Below, one piece after another: positions 23,601 through 34,300 of a stretch of 64,000 nucleotides of DNA. The notes beneath the pieces are model-generated. The model worked only from the letters and a program-made list of their open reading frames with translations, was not told the DNA's origin and ran no database searches. Every line of letters begins with the position of its first letter. Position 1 is the stretch's first letter. This DNA is from Diorhabda sublineata (lineage: Eukaryota; Arthropoda; Insecta; Coleoptera; Chrysomelidae), in contig NC_079474.1 in NCBI RefSeq assembly GCF_026230105.1, forward strand, positions 7,388,187 through 7,452,186, given 5' to 3'. The translations under genes and the position numbers were made by a program.

Positions 23601-25893
23601 CCATAACCACGACCAATCTATATCAAGATTGCCCGCACTAATCTAAAATATCAATAGTAACTAGATTTGTTGACAATAGTTTGTTTATATTTAGACGAAT
23701 GCAGGATCTCCATTAGTCTTATCTTCTAATACCCGTCGACTTTTGGAAAGTTCTTCAAGTTCATCAAATGCTCCTTATCGACATCGAAGGGTAGCCAGTG
23801 AAACGAGATGGCGTTCTCCTAGTGCTTCACCTCTTCCGCTCAGAACACAATTTCAAGTGGAAGAGCCACATTACAACTGCGGAAATACTAGTCCTATAAT
23901 ACTCCAGAGATTTTATCACCAACAAAAACAGCAACAAATGTTCAGGGAGGCTGAAGAATCAGGTATGTAGAAAACACAATTCGTTTTTTGCAAACATTTT
24001 GAAAATTTTTCTTATGGGAGGTATTGACAGTATCAGTTGCATGTATGGATGTTTAACTGCTTAAAAAGTAATTTTCAATAAAAATAGACCTAAGATCAAG
24101 GCAATTTATCAATATGAACATATAAAAAAAGATGTCCCCTATTCTTGCTGCAGCATTGGGATTCAGGTTGTGGCCTTCCAAAGATCATCTTCTATTTCAG
24201 ACGATCTCAGTGTAATGAAATTCCGTAGTGTCTCACACTTCGAGAATAGAGATTTCGTCCTCTCCGTAGCAGAGTCTGCACGTTGCATTCTCGGCTAAAC
24301 CTAGCGTCTTCGGGTGTCTATTGATGTGGCAATGTCGCGACTCCTGTTCAACAGATCTTATTTTGTTATATATTCCTTGGAGTAACTACCTCATTGTCTT
24401 GTGTTTTGTCTTTTATCCTGTAGCCGATTCCACAATCCATACTTTATCGAGTCTGTCGAATATTTAATTTTCCTCGACTGCTGTCTGTCCTGGAACCCAT
24501 TGGAGGATAACTTTATTTTTTTGTTTAGTTCATTTAACTTGTCCAAGTATTATCAAACAAGATTGGATGGGAGTTGCACTGGAGTTCAAAACACTATACT
24601 TGTTGTATTGCCCAAGCTTTCAGATTGTTTGGTTTTGAGCCCGTACACCCCTATTTCAGTTCTGAATGCTTAGAGCTATCCGTGTAACATTTGATGGTGT
24701 TGGTGTAATTATAACTATACCAACAATAAAAACTACTATGATAGCATTTTATGCAAATGACACTGCTATATTAGAATTTTACATTAACCTAAATAAAATT
24801 CAGTAATGGCAATTGTGTATCAAAGCTAATGAGAAAAAAGAGATGCTGAATATCTCAGGGTGCACTTTGATCTAGAAAAAACCAATATACGCTAAAGAAA
24901 ACTTAAAGTAAGAAATAATCTTTGGATATAAAGAACAATCAATCAATTCCAACATCACCATCCTGTAAAGGCTCCAGAACAAGGTTTTGCATACCATCCT
25001 AGACATTTCTTACTACAAACGTAATGAAGTGATTCTACACAATATCTCTGTATAGTCCACCTTGTAAACCAAACATCTATAAAGTGTGTGTTATAATTAG
25101 GGAGTATCATCAATACATACTAATGTGGTAGCTAGTCAGTTATTCGAGTATGAAGTTAACTGAAGCGTCTACTTTCATCAGACCTAACTGAAGGATCCGT
25201 ACAGCCCAAAATAATATAAATTTGAGACATAATTTAAGATTTAGATGATAACGTTACTGTTGAAATTCACAACAAATACTTGTTGTCCAATTGGCAGTTT
25301 TTTTTCATTTCTGAGTTATGGTATAGGATGTCAAAATCAGAAACGGAATATCTTCATTTTAAAATAAATATTTTTTAGAAGAGGCAGTGCTATCTAAAAC
25401 CAAAAAATCATTTTCACTTACATTTTTTTTTCATATATAGATATGATATATAGATATTTCATAGATATATCATTGTTGTATTTTCATTGTTTTAGGAAAG
25501 AAACGTTTCGCCTCTTACATAAAATTGCAACTTGGTGGAGACCGTAGCGGTAGATCCTCAAGGCACCAAAGTCCAGAACCCCCTCCTCGGCTTAATAGGC
25601 ACCCTAATGCTGATAACCAAAGTCCCTTAACACTACGTAGAAATTTCTTAGAAAATAATTCTCTTAATTCTCCTAGTCTATCACGAAGGTTAGTGATTTA
25701 TAAAATATCGAATTTGTTTTTATGATAATTAAGATTCTCTCACAGGTACGTATCACCAACACCACCGGTGCCTCCTCCTCGGAGGCTTTCAGAGAGTTCT
25801 TCAGTACCTGGATCCCCTCAACACTTACGTGCACGCTTCCACTACACTCCCGAGCCACAAAGAAGGCCTTTCAAAAATGATGAAGTCTCATAA
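5614..25893 (+). CDS. hep: MAP kinase kinase 7 / hemipterous (JNK kinase), 10 exons
   Basis: Dual-specificity kinase that in known orthologues phosphorylates JNK in stress, dorsal-closure and wound signalling in the cytosol. Exons: 5614-5743, 6329-6588, 7359-7586, 9307-9486, 10927-11150, 12624-12779, 21868-22177, 23695-23962, 25496-25688, 25746-25893. All junctions are GT-AG and in phase, giving 698 residues. The start ATG has an in-frame TAG two codons upstream. Seen: a JNK-docking-like motif RPRNLNF (57-63), glycine loop GNGTCGHV (108-115), ATP lysine K130, HRDVKPSN (catalytic D224), DFG (242-244), activation loop SMAKT (S252 and T256, the expected phosphosites), then YMAPER. The kinase domain ends near residue 370 and is followed by about 320 residues rich in Ser, Pro and Gln, with a short coil-like stretch at its start. 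Vertebrate MKK7 is near 420-435 residues and fly Hep is much longer, so the tail is insect-like. Only the tail is weakly conserved; the assignment is secure. Confidence 0.95.
7664..9213. mobile_element. Non-autonomous hAT element with perfect 8-bp target duplication
   Basis: It starts CAGAGCTGTGCAGTAC and ends GTACTTTGCCCAGCTCTG, imperfect inverted repeats of the hAT type (CAGRG start). The 8-bp duplication CTTTATAA is exact at 7656-7663 and 9214-9221. Subterminal regions on both sides repeat GAGTACTT-like motifs. It lies in hep intron 3 and carries a decayed LINE inside instead of a transposase. Confidence 0.88.
8120..8896 (-). pseudogene. Decayed LINE reverse-transcriptase piece nested in the hAT element
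   Basis: Minus-strand frames give KRNENEQKENQSYDSGKLEG, YLDLSNIIEEVNKIYYAL and, after frameshifts, LRILKGVTRNNRLRN, the usual order of the 3' part of insect LINE ORF2. Interrupted by several stops. Confidence 0.55.
9590..9740 (-). pseudogene. mariner/Tc1 transposase C-terminal scrap
   Basis: A minus-strand reading gives PNPTYSPDSSL, then KNVLKGNFFANPDIEIIIEQ, resembling the YSPDLAPSDFF block and the following helix. Short and broken; in hep intron 4. Confidence 0.45.
11800..12290 (+). pseudogene. Jockey-type LINE 3' fragment (RNase H/tail region)
   Basis: Plus-strand reading contains LDKIEGNEEAKN (like the GNE-x-AD motif), then HLMRLCLTESEKHRLYMEED and ETAVHLALDYL, a degraded form of the GL-x-x-x-x-CR-x-C-x-EE-x-ET-x-x-HLLCECP tail of Jockey-like LINEs. 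In hep intron 5. Confidence 0.6.
13160..13790. repeat. Three degenerate tandem units of about 190 bp
   Basis: CCTACCTTCAAATAT-like blocks recur near 13200, 13379 and 13587. Each is followed in order by an ATTACA-CCTTCAA block, a CACTT-CTGAA block, an AATTGTCTTC-ATGCATT block and a CTTGTTATCTAA-like block. Similarity is clear in order but low in detail. The edge at 13163 resembles the start of the foldback family. Confidence 0.55.
14983..15760 (+). mobile_element. Deleted Tc1/mariner-superfamily element with TIRs
   Basis: The left end CAAGGTGCGACAGTAAATCC and the right end, read inward as CAGGGCGCAGCACTCATTTC, are inverted repeats that stay similar for about 40 bp (both reach AAATGGCTA). TA dinucleotides flank both ends (14981-14982, 15761-15762). 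Inside is a broken transposase: DFAAQRQYCKTFLEMVEEN, VSDEAHSHLS, then DIPWFPRLPDLTPCDFF, a catalytic-domain pattern seen with DUF4817-type transposons. Confidence 0.8.
15763..16030. other. Intron sequence between two transposon relics
   Basis: I see no feature here that I can support. Confidence 0.3.
16035..16860 (-). pseudogene. mariner transposase remnant
   Basis: Minus-strand frames show LTDDERSRERQ, RKVMATVFWDSHWIVFIDYL (the mariner block around the second catalytic Asp) and the C-terminal FSSDGDVFVYVNAYFEKEKG and YYLEGLKRLEHRRIDCIDLK. A TIR-like AAGTTTCCGGCCTAAC lies near 16038-16053. Several frameshifts. Confidence 0.75.
16965..17230 (-). pseudogene. LINE reverse-transcriptase tail fragment
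   Basis: A minus-strand reading gives ILVSWTDKVTNAAILKKMEK, YILRGPKYRISTL and a following basic stretch, the same tail seen in the other RT fragments here (HI-x-R-x-x-KY-x-I-x-x-x-I-x-EGK). Confidence 0.6.
17234..17382. mobile_element. Foldback MITE copy
   Basis: Carries GGAATTTCCAGAACCGTTGG, CACTACACCAACACTCACAA, the CTGACGCACTTTTCGATAAT block and a shortened right arm ending GTAAACAGTGTGTTCAG. Most of the right arm is deleted. Confidence 0.75.
17520..17905 (+). pseudogene. Tc1/mariner-type transposase fragment
   Basis: Plus-strand pieces SQERLDNVSNHKYALELIYQ and FDDDFDKRNEICDTIKTRI resemble the N-terminal part and the DDF-x-x-R-x-x-FC motif of insect DDE transposases. Broken by frameshifts. 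Confidence 0.45.
18036..18264. mobile_element. Foldback MITE, best palindromic copy
   Basis: The left arm (about 18058-18150) and right arm (about 18174-18262) are near-perfect inverted repeats: GATAATCAAGTTATCGTC against GACGATAACTTGGTTATCG, and CACTCACAATTACACTGTCT against AGGCAGTATAATTGTGAGTG. The spacer is only about 24 bp. No coding capacity. DNA of this kind can form a long hairpin. Confidence 0.85.
19322..19385. repeat. TTTAC-type simple repeat
   Basis: A run of degenerate TTTAC/TTTAT units (ACTTTACTTTACTATTTAC and onward) inside hep intron 6. Confidence 0.8.
19500..20160 (-). pseudogene. Tc1/mariner-superfamily transposase remnant (DUF4817-like N-terminus)
   Basis: The minus-strand ORF includes HFMYDMANGNSPQARRLYAE and YPQRMTPHHSVFVRIHKLI, the N-terminal helix-turn-helix of a common insect transposase group. 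A later frame has WSPRSQELNPYDFF and SLVYQHP, the catalytic region. Frameshifts throughout. Confidence 0.65.
20170..20600 (-). pseudogene. mariner transposase C-terminal remnant
   Basis: The minus-strand stretch ELVDHPLYSSDLAAT followed by a frameshift matches the VDHPPYSPDLAPSD block of mariner. Upstream minus-strand pieces are weak. It abuts the previous element. Confidence 0.55.
20757..21319. mobile_element. Possible MITE with TAAACTCCTAC ends and GC-rich interior
   Basis: TAAACTCCTAC at the left and GTAGGAGTTTA at the right are inverted, and TGACGCTCT follows on both sides (after a 14-bp insertion on the left). The first 120 bp are unusually GC-rich (GCGCC, GCGTC and GCGGGCGC motifs). 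No target duplication was recognised, so the boundaries are tentative. Confidence 0.4.
21671..21780. repeat. Tandem duplication of a unit of about 54 bp
   Basis: Two consecutive copies of CATTTTTAGTTCATTTGTGT followed by AAAATATAGTA and GTTGTTAGAATAG, differing by one substitution and a 4-bp insertion. They end 87 bp before hep exon 7. Confidence 0.9.
22331..22985 (+). pseudogene. DUF4817-type DNA transposon remnant
   Basis: Begins near ACAGGGTTATTCTAAATTAT, a TIR-like start. Encodes MATVEHKVFCVIELAKSELQ and RAFRAEFGIKPSTRKGITRW, the DUF4817 helix-turn-helix typical of insect Tc1/mariner-like elements. It continues in broken frames with CKGKSSDRV and LGIP-like pieces, then LYKPYSLELVQAL. The catalytic domain is missing. 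Confidence 0.75.
23160..23690. other. Unassigned intron segment with LTR- or TIR-like hints
   Basis: GGTCTTACATA-x-x-GG-x-CTTGAAAC occurs at about 23256 and inverted at about 23590, and a TATATAA box precedes an AATAAA-containing stretch. The hints conflict, so no element class is assigned. Confidence 0.25.
24160..24700 (-). pseudogene. Jockey-type LINE 3' fragment
   Basis: The minus strand reads QESRHCHINRHPKTLGLAEN then ATCRLCYGEDEISILECETL, matching the NRH-x-x-x-LGL-x-x-x-x-CR-x-C-x-E-DE motif in Jockey tails. In hep intron 8. Confidence 0.65.
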
Positions 25894-26197
25894 CAGTAAA
25901 CTAATTCGCCTCCAAGAAAGGAGGAACATCATAGGAAACTGTTTCATTGAAATTTCGGCTAATACACAAAAAAGAATATTATTTTTAAGGGGATAATAAT
26001 TTTGGTTAGTATCAGTGTAAAATCTGGAACCAAAAACCTGATAGGAGTACATTAGGAATCAGCGTGTACTCCTTATCTTTAATTTATGAGAATATCTTTT
26101 CAAAAAGTCAAAATATACTGTAAATCGCATTTTTATTATACGTAACATTAGTAATATCAATTCCAAAGATACAAACCTCACGCGCTTCAAATAGAAA

Positions 26198-26203
26198 AAT
26201 AAA
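26198..26203 (+). terminator. Candidate polyadenylation signal of hep
   Basis: First AATAAA after the hep stop codon, about 305 nt downstream. AATAAA is frequent by chance in such AT-rich DNA, so this is only a candidate. Confidence 0.35.
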
Positions 26204-26429
26204 AATTATTCTCCAATTTTTCAATACAAAAGCTTAGGTGCTTCAGAATGAATAGCAGGGATTTAAATCATGATATTTATTGCATTAAACTAAAACTTAT
26301 AATTAATACAACGAATGAAAGAGCAACTCGAACATTTCTCATGAAACCTACAAGTATTTAATAAGAGCACACTGTCATATTGATTTCATCACATTGTTGT
26401 GTCAAAATGGATAAACAACAGTTTTTTTC

Positions 26430-27170
26430 TTTTGGCGCTTGTTTCAACACTATAATGACTATTTCGGGATTTCTAGGGGAATTGAAAACCGGGAAAAAAC
26501 TGGAATTTCGCAGTGCCGGGAATTTTCAGTAATTTTGAATGAGCCAACCAGACGTAGCAATTTGGTGTTGATGTCGTTCAAAAACCTTTCGACTAATCTC
26601 AAAAATAGCGTCATCCAATTGAAAATTTGTTCAAAGACAAAGACTTCCAAAAGAGAAATGTTTTAAAACCGTGGAAAAGTCTTTGGATAATAAACTACTA
26701 TTGGCTAAACTGGCATTCTTTCAGTCTTTATCCGAACCATGCCTTAAAAATTTACAAAGTGAATGGCCCCTAATCCATTTATTTATGGAGACCGAAATTC
26801 TTCAAAGAGCTCCTATTTATAAAGTAGACATTTTCAATAAAGATTCCAAAGGTTTATTCCGCAACCTCAAAAAATATATCGATTTGGAGTATGACACAAG
26901 AGAAAAAATGCATTGGAGACAAAGATAAAGACATATTGATCTTTCGAAAGGATTGTAAAAACTGTTTGATATATACGGTTTCCAACCTTTTGGGAAAAAT
27001 GCCTTTAATATTCAAATTAACTAAAACAATAAGTTTCCTTAATCTGAATGAGACTCGCAACGATCCAGAACAATCCGTGCAACTGATATCTGAAGTATTT
27101 TACATTTTGTTGACTGCAAACAGATTCAACGCCAATACAATGGAAGAATCTGATCCCTCTAAATAAGATG
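26430..27170 (+). pseudogene. Decayed ORF resembling a hAT-derived repeat protein
   Basis: Three overlapping frames together read like one gene with frameshifts: FQHYNDYFG, KLLLAKLAFFQSLSEPCLKN, EWPLIHLFMETEILQRAP, then MHWRQ/GDKDKDILIFRKDCKNC. The KFL-x-x-x-Q-x-D-x-P-x-x-x-x-L-x-x-DL pattern is common in hAT-related repeat families of insects. Family placement is from general resemblance only. Confidence 0.4.
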
Positions 27171-27479
27171 AAAAACTATTCCAGATATGATAGAGTATAG
27201 AGCTATTGTAGACATCCTAACTGTTGAATATTATCGGCGCTTGTACCCCACATTTGAATTCTACATACCAGTAAATGATGCTTAGTTTCCCTTTTCACTA
27301 TAATACAAGTTTTTACTTCAGTAGTTCGTTTTCCGGTTAAAAATAATGCTTATCAACACACGAAACAATTTTTTTCTTCAGTATTTGAAAAATTCGGGCG
27401 TTGTTCACTATTAGAAAAAATTAACTCAAAATTTGATAGCTTTCGTCTGAAAAATGGTGCTTCGAGGATAAATAATAAA

Positions 27480-27980
27480 AAATCTAATCTCTATCTGCCC
27501 GACCAGTCAAAAAGATTGAGATCTGGTAATCTTGGTGGCTATTCAATTACACCTATCCATCTTTCTAGACATATAAAATTGAGATACTCCCGAACGGATC
27601 TTGTGAAATAAATAGGTGCACCATCTTATTGAATGTGACATTAGCATCTACAGGATGAGTAGACTAAAGCAAGTTGCGGCACTAAGTCTTTATTGGAAGT
27701 CAAATATTATCTATCCTATAACTTGATTTCCGACAAACCTTGCCCAAACATTAACTATGCGTACGAGTGTGGTCTTTTTTATTTCAGCGTGAATACTCAT
27801 CTCTTGAAGACTGATAATTTTGTCGCTTAACTTTACCATTTAACATAAACGTAGATTCTTTGTACATCTGACTGTATGTTGTGTGTAGTTGATCCATATT
27901 TTCTTCACAAAACTGCAGTCTTATATCAAGATCATCTTTCAATAAGTCCTGGAAGAATATAAGTTTGTCGGGATGCAATT
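27480..27980 (-). pseudogene. Tc1/mariner-superfamily transposase remnant
   Basis: The minus-strand ORF MHPDKLIFFQDLLKDDLDIR, then LQFCEENMDQL and STFMLNGKVKRQNYQ, matches the DD-x-x-R-x-x-FC and F-x-LNG-x-VNRQN-x-RYW motifs of an insect DDE family. Downstream frames are broken. Confidence 0.65.
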
Positions 27981-27999
27981 TTATGTTCTTTAAGAGATA

Positions 28000-30900
28000 T
28001 CAAGATTTTATTGAAACAATAGTAGTATATTTGTTTTGATATCTTCACTTTGGGCAGTTTGTTGGTGAGTAATTAACACTCTTGCAATTTGTAAAAATTA
28101 AAACAAATATGACGTCATATTTCTAAGTTGGGAAACTCTGTATACATTATAATCTTATTTAAAAAATTGCGGTTGGAATTACTGGGATTATTTAAAAAAA
28201 TGATATAAACCTATTGAATTTATTCCCAATTACAGACTCATAGTGTATGTTCGAGATGAATTAAAAAAATGAAGTTTGCATTTAATATGCGATTCAGTCT
28301 GTATATATCTAATTTTGTGAAATTATTTTGATGAAAGTTGATTCAGTGTAATTTTTGTAAAAATCATTTTTATTTCTCTATTTGTATCATACTAAAAGGA
28401 GGGACGTCAATTTATAATGAAAACCCTGGTACAAACATACATTATAAATGGTGCTTTTTTGGACTCTGGCAGCATTTTGCGAGATTATCATATTTTTCTA
28501 ATTATGCAAAGTAATAGAATTAACTTCAAGGGGGCAAAAAAGACCTTCTTGGAAAATAAATTTTAGGATAGATTTTTTAATATTCTCAGCACATTTTCCT
28601 CGTCGACAACTTCAAAGGTAGTTTTTGATTTTCTCGCAAATAATTTTCTATAAAATTTTGGTTATTCATTTGGTGCAAAACGTTGGTTGATAATGAGAGT
28701 ATAGTTCGGATTTTATTATAATATTTAAATTGACATTAAAGTGATAGTTAATATAAAGTAGTGATTTTTTTGTTGTAATCAATAATGTGAATATTGAGAG
28801 TTTGTAAATTTACTCCTTGCTAAACTGAATTCTGATCATGAACTTTTTATTTTATTTATTCTATTTAATTTCGTTCGTTATCTAAAGTTCCGAAAAGGCT
28901 GACTGACTGTTAATGACCTTTTGTTTTTGTTACTTATTTTGTTACTGTTACTTAATTATATTTTTGTCATATCTACTAAATATCTGGTATGTTCAAATAG
29001 ATTTTGTGAAAGATTTATATCTTCAGGAGAAGGGAGATTTAAATACTTTTCTAATTTACTATTGAAATACACAATGTTTCTCAATTGTTTAACCAATAAA
29101 TATCAATAAAATGTAAGGAAGTACGTTTTTTGTATATTTAACCTGTAATCTATTTGTTTAGAATGGAAAGCAAATAAATCAATGACGAATTCTAGTTTTG
29201 ACTAGATATTTCTAGTGAAGGCATGTTGTAAAAACATATACGAAGTTGTATGCTGTCATTTTTGCTTTTCGATGGTCTAATACCAATATCCTGTATCTGA
29301 CATTTTTGGTGCGTCGACATGTTGGGATATTCTTGAATCTACTGCAAAACACCGTATCGTTATTTCCTTTCCCACTATATAACAATTAGTTTAGTTTAAT
29401 ACCCCATATTGTGTCATTTGGCACATTCGTATCTGTTAATATTTTTGTAACCTAGTTTATCTCGCCGGTGAAGAATACGTTCAGTGAGTGGTACAATCAT
29501 ATTAAGTAAATTTATGCTTATTTTAAAAAATAAATCTTTGTAATGACGTTAATATACGATATGTTCAATTAGTTTTAAGTATGTTTAAAATTTACATTCA
29601 CGATACGGGATGTTATGTTAGATACGGTTTATTATTATTGAAGATTTCTGCCATCAGATTCAATTGATAACAAACAATAATAATTTTCGTGGAATTTGAC
29701 TTGGTCACAATAGCAAATAATTTGAAAATAAAATAAAAATTGCATAGCTTAAGTAATATATACACATTTTATTTCCAGATTGATACAACCTCTCGTGGCT
29801 AACGTATTCTTTTAATGGTGATAAGAGAGAAAAATTACGGTCATACGTCGCGTTCTATTAAGAGTTTTGAAAACAAATCAATTGCATTTATAACTACTAT
29901 TGAAACATATCAAGTTAGTACAAGTGGAATTTGAGTACCACTAGCAAGTAATGATGATACATGACAAGAAACCACAGTTAGTACCTAAAACTCTAATGAA
30001 AATGACACCTTTACGTCGACCATGCTGATACTGTTATAGAAGCTCTTTTAGAAACCTCTGATGCTCACTACATCAACAATGAGATGGCACCAAGTGGAGA
30101 ACAATTTGTCGAATTAGAAAAGAAAGCTGGAAATAATTCAGATTTTAATCCAGAATATGTTGAAACATCGGAAAATAAAGTGATGAAGGAGAAACGGATC
30201 TTGATGAACCTAGAAGTGAAAATAATAAAAGTGGAGATACACGAGAAAAGAAGAAAATGAAAAAAAGAACAGATTATTCAAATGTACGAAGAGAAAAACC
30301 AAATACATGGTACAAAAGGAATAGAAATAAAAAAATGGAATAATGCGACCAATACATACATAATACAGGCAATTACTTGCGCGTATAAATCCAAAAGGAA
30401 TGGAAGTAGTAAATTATCCGCAATTACACAAAGAAAGAATTAATATAAAGTCAGATAAGTTTCTTCACTTGCAAGAATTAAAATTTTTTTACCTAACCAA
30501 TAATAAAAATGAATGCGTGCATCGAACATTTGCAGGTATAAAGACGGTATCTTCCCTCTATTTAGCTTGAAATGTTTATTACTGTAAATAAAACAGAAAT
30601 TATAAAAGGGTTAACAGAGTAACAAAGAGTTAATACTTTCTTATGAATGCGATTATAGACAGAGTCTCCTAAACTAACCATTCTTAAATTAAAAGGATAT
30701 CTTGTAGAAAATCAAAATACGCAACTTTTTAATTATTTTGAACCTAATACCAAAAATGCACGCGTTGAAATACTTTTCAATACATGTGTGATATTGTTTA
30801 ATTGACTTTCTTATTTTATTTATTATATATATTTTTACGTGATTGTCGCTTTATAGATACCACCATATTCTTTAGAAATGTATTCTTCAAATTTTGGTGT

Positions 30901-31160
30901 ACATTAATTGCACTCTGTATTCTAGTTTTAATTTCTATTTACTCCTTTCCTTGGGAAACCATTTTACCCTAAAGTATTCAAAGCTGTTAATTTGTTCTAA
31001 TGAACATTTAAACTAATGTTACCTTATTGGTTTTGAGTGATTCCATTAGTTTCAATTTATATCATATGAGAAAAACATTTGCTCATCAATTTAATTTTTT
31101 GGATATAGCAGTTATCATAAGGGAAAAAGAAGAAACAGGTACATAATAATTGATAATTAA
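28000..31160. other. Intergenic region between hep and the collagen 3' end
   Basis: AT-rich, with no gene I can support. About 30060-30340 is a Lys/Glu-rich, stop-broken stretch that may be an old transposon-derived ORF, but I could not place it. Confidence 0.35.
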
Positions 31161-31190
31161 AAAAAGTTAACTATACCAACCAAACAGGAT

Positions 31191-31200
31191 TTTATTTATT
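31191..31200 (-). terminator. Candidate polyadenylation signal of the collagen gene
   Basis: On the minus strand the sequence reads AATAAATAAA, about 137 nt past the TAA stop. It is a double signal at a plausible distance, but AT-rich DNA gives such matches by chance. Confidence 0.45.
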
Positions 31201-31336
31201 TGTACACCGTGTAACTGACATACACTTAGAAAATTTAAAATTAATAGTAAAATATGTACACATTTATTAACAATATTAACATAAAACAATAAATAGGTGC
31301 TATCACAACTAGTAAATTTATAAATGCTACCGAAAT

Positions 31337-34300
31337 TTATTTGAAACACACAGGGCCTACGGAAAATCCAAAAGCTTGGTTGGTTAAGCCATAGTCTTTC
31401 GGATAGAAATCGATGAGTGGAAGATGTGATAATTTTTGAGTCCTCACTTCAAAGATGGTTTCACCTTTGTCGCTTCTGAATTGGCAGTTATCAACTAAGA
31501 TTTTTGGTTTTTGAGCAGAATCATGAGAGAATTCGTATTTATCATCTCCAAGTAGTTTAATGGACATGTCATAATTTTCGGTCTTTGAATTAAACCATGC
31601 GACACTATTTATACAAGTAAAGGTGAAGTTTTGGTAAGCTTCCTTCGAAAGAAGCCTTAAGAAGGACATTTGTACAGTACCCACAGTTTCGTAAGTGATC
31701 TGAAACGAAAACAAAATAATAAATTGAGTACTGAATACAACGTTTACATCACCACTACACCCATACTCGTAATTACACTGTCTGACACGCGTTTCGATAA
31801 CCAAGTTATCAACTTCACTATAATTGTGTGTGTTATGTATGTGTATGTGTTGTGGGAGTATAAACAGTATGCTAGGTATCCCCAACGGTTCCAGGTTTTA
31901 TTTAATTCATGAGAAATCTATATTATTTTCAATTGTATATTTTTTTGTAATATTAAAATACAATAAAAGCTCTTACATGGTTGAAGCTAATGAAAATCAA
32001 CTGACAAGAAGTGCTCAATCTGTGCTAAAAAATTTCATATTTCTAAATCATTTGTCTGGTATCACACAGGAGGAACAGTTTCTCTTTGAGAAGTAATTAA
32101 ATCAATTGGCTCTTATTTGAGAACAACAAAAAATTTCAAATGAAAATACAATATTCAGTTTTTAAGAATGTCTTATATATTATCCATTATTATTTACTGA
32201 AAACAAGAAGAGACAGAGTAAGAAATACAGATGTCAAAGAGCAATGCGGGATACAATACATTGTAAGATGGGAAGACAGCGTAAGAGGCAGTGTTACAAC
32301 CATTTAAGACGGATGGACGAGAACAGACTTCCGAGAATAGTCCTAGAAAACAAACCCGCTCGGCCCAAGGCCTCCCGGGAGACCACCTAAAAGGTGGAAA
32401 TATAGTTAGCAATCCACCTCTCAGGAAAAGATGCAGAGGCAGTTTCAGAATTAACAGATCGACAGATCTCCAAGGAGTAAAAGAAGACTTACTGAAATCA
32501 AGAAAGGCCAATTAGATATGTGTATGGATGAAACTTGTATTCATGTATGGGTACTTGTTGGTATGTCCTTTTCGATTGAGGTCTATCAAGGCCCCCTTGT
32601 ATATGCGTATGAAAATACACATTACATAGTTTTTATAAAAATAATTATTAATTATGATCACTAGAAATTTCTCACATGAAAATTTGCAGAAATTTGAAAA
32701 ATAAACTATTATTTTTCATATCTTACCTTAAAACCCCCTCGCAAATTTGAGTACCGATTCACTTTATTACCCTCTTTTTGCCATTGAATATTTGGTATAC
32801 TCGAACTGTGAACGTCTGGATACACGCATGTTTCTCCTTCTGCTGTCATATTACAAAAAACATAAACTGTATCATCTTTCATTCCCATATTAGGATCTAT
32901 CCAGTACCAGCCTACATTGAAAATAAACTATATCAAAACAAATATGATAGTGAAACTATTCTTTACTTAAATGGATGTGAAAAATTTAGTTCCAAAGGAA
33001 ATAAATGAGAAAGATTTAAATTCTGTAGAAGTAGTCTGGATCACGTTCACTAACGTTCGCAAACCAAACAGAGTGGATGAGGAAAAGTGTACTATCCCAA
33101 GTATTGAAACTATTAACAAAGAATTTTCTTTTCTATTGAGTGATACTCATCTTAAACATATTGAGGATCAAAATGATCTTGGTATTACTGTAACATCAAA
33201 CATAAAATGGGAGCCCCGTATCTCAAAAGATCGGTACGCTGATATAGCATCCTATATATCTAACGATATAAACTTGAAAATAGTTAAAAAATGTGAAGTG
33301 CTATCTTTGTAAAGGGTATGGAGATGTTAGAGAAATGCCAGAAAAAAATTATAAAAATCTCATCTCAAATATTTCAGCTTACTAATCAAAACATAGCACA
33401 AAAGTAGAGACCTTGCAGAAATTTTCAAATGTGTCACAAACTATTATAATTATAACAAGAACAAAGGCGCAGTTTCAAGGGGAAGTCACGGGGGTCATGA
33501 TTTCCCCAAACTGTCTTACTTTCAGGAAAAATTTTAGGGGAGCATCAAAGCTTCTGTAAAGTTTCAGAGAAGTGCTGAAATAGAACGAAAACAACTAAGC
33601 AGTTGCAAATGGCATCATAAGGCCGAAAGGTCATTATAGATTAAAATAGGACGGCATAAGGCACGCAAAGATGATACCATACGATTGTTCCCTTGTTCTT
33701 ATTTAACCCATTTGTGGATAATATGTGAATAAGAAAATTTACCTATAGAAAGCCCTGATCACAGTTTTACTTTTTTTAATGTCAATTCGTGACCTCTCCT
33801 CTCCCAAATTGAGAAGCTGAAACCGCGCATACAAGAATATTCTACATCGCCTAATAAGAATTCAAACGATAATTTTAAATTGAATAATAAAAAAATCCAA
33901 AGTTATGGAGAAAAAACTTTTTTACAACTTATGTCGTACAAGGACGTCTAGTGCATAAGTGCTGAAGCCTTCTCAAAAAAATTAAGAACTGAATAAAAGA
34001 TAATTACATAATTTGCATAATAGAAAAATAATATTTTCAATGCTACGCAGCCTTTTTCTGATATCTTGATAAATAAATTAGTATAATCGACAAGCTGAAT
34101 AATCCACCTACGGTCTGATTTACACCGTTGCAGTATTATTCTGGGATACACGAATGTTTTTCGTAACTTTTTTCTATTTTAAGAGTTCTTCTGATGAAAA
34201 AATACATTTAATTAATATAATCGCAAAATTAAAAAACGTTATCGAACACTTAAAACAGACGAACAGTCAAGAATAAAACTCGTCATGGAAGACTTTTATT

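Noticed and set aside
23518..23690. CAGTGCTGGGCCATGG as a possible hAT end
   Set aside because: No matching inverted end and no 8-bp duplication could be found.
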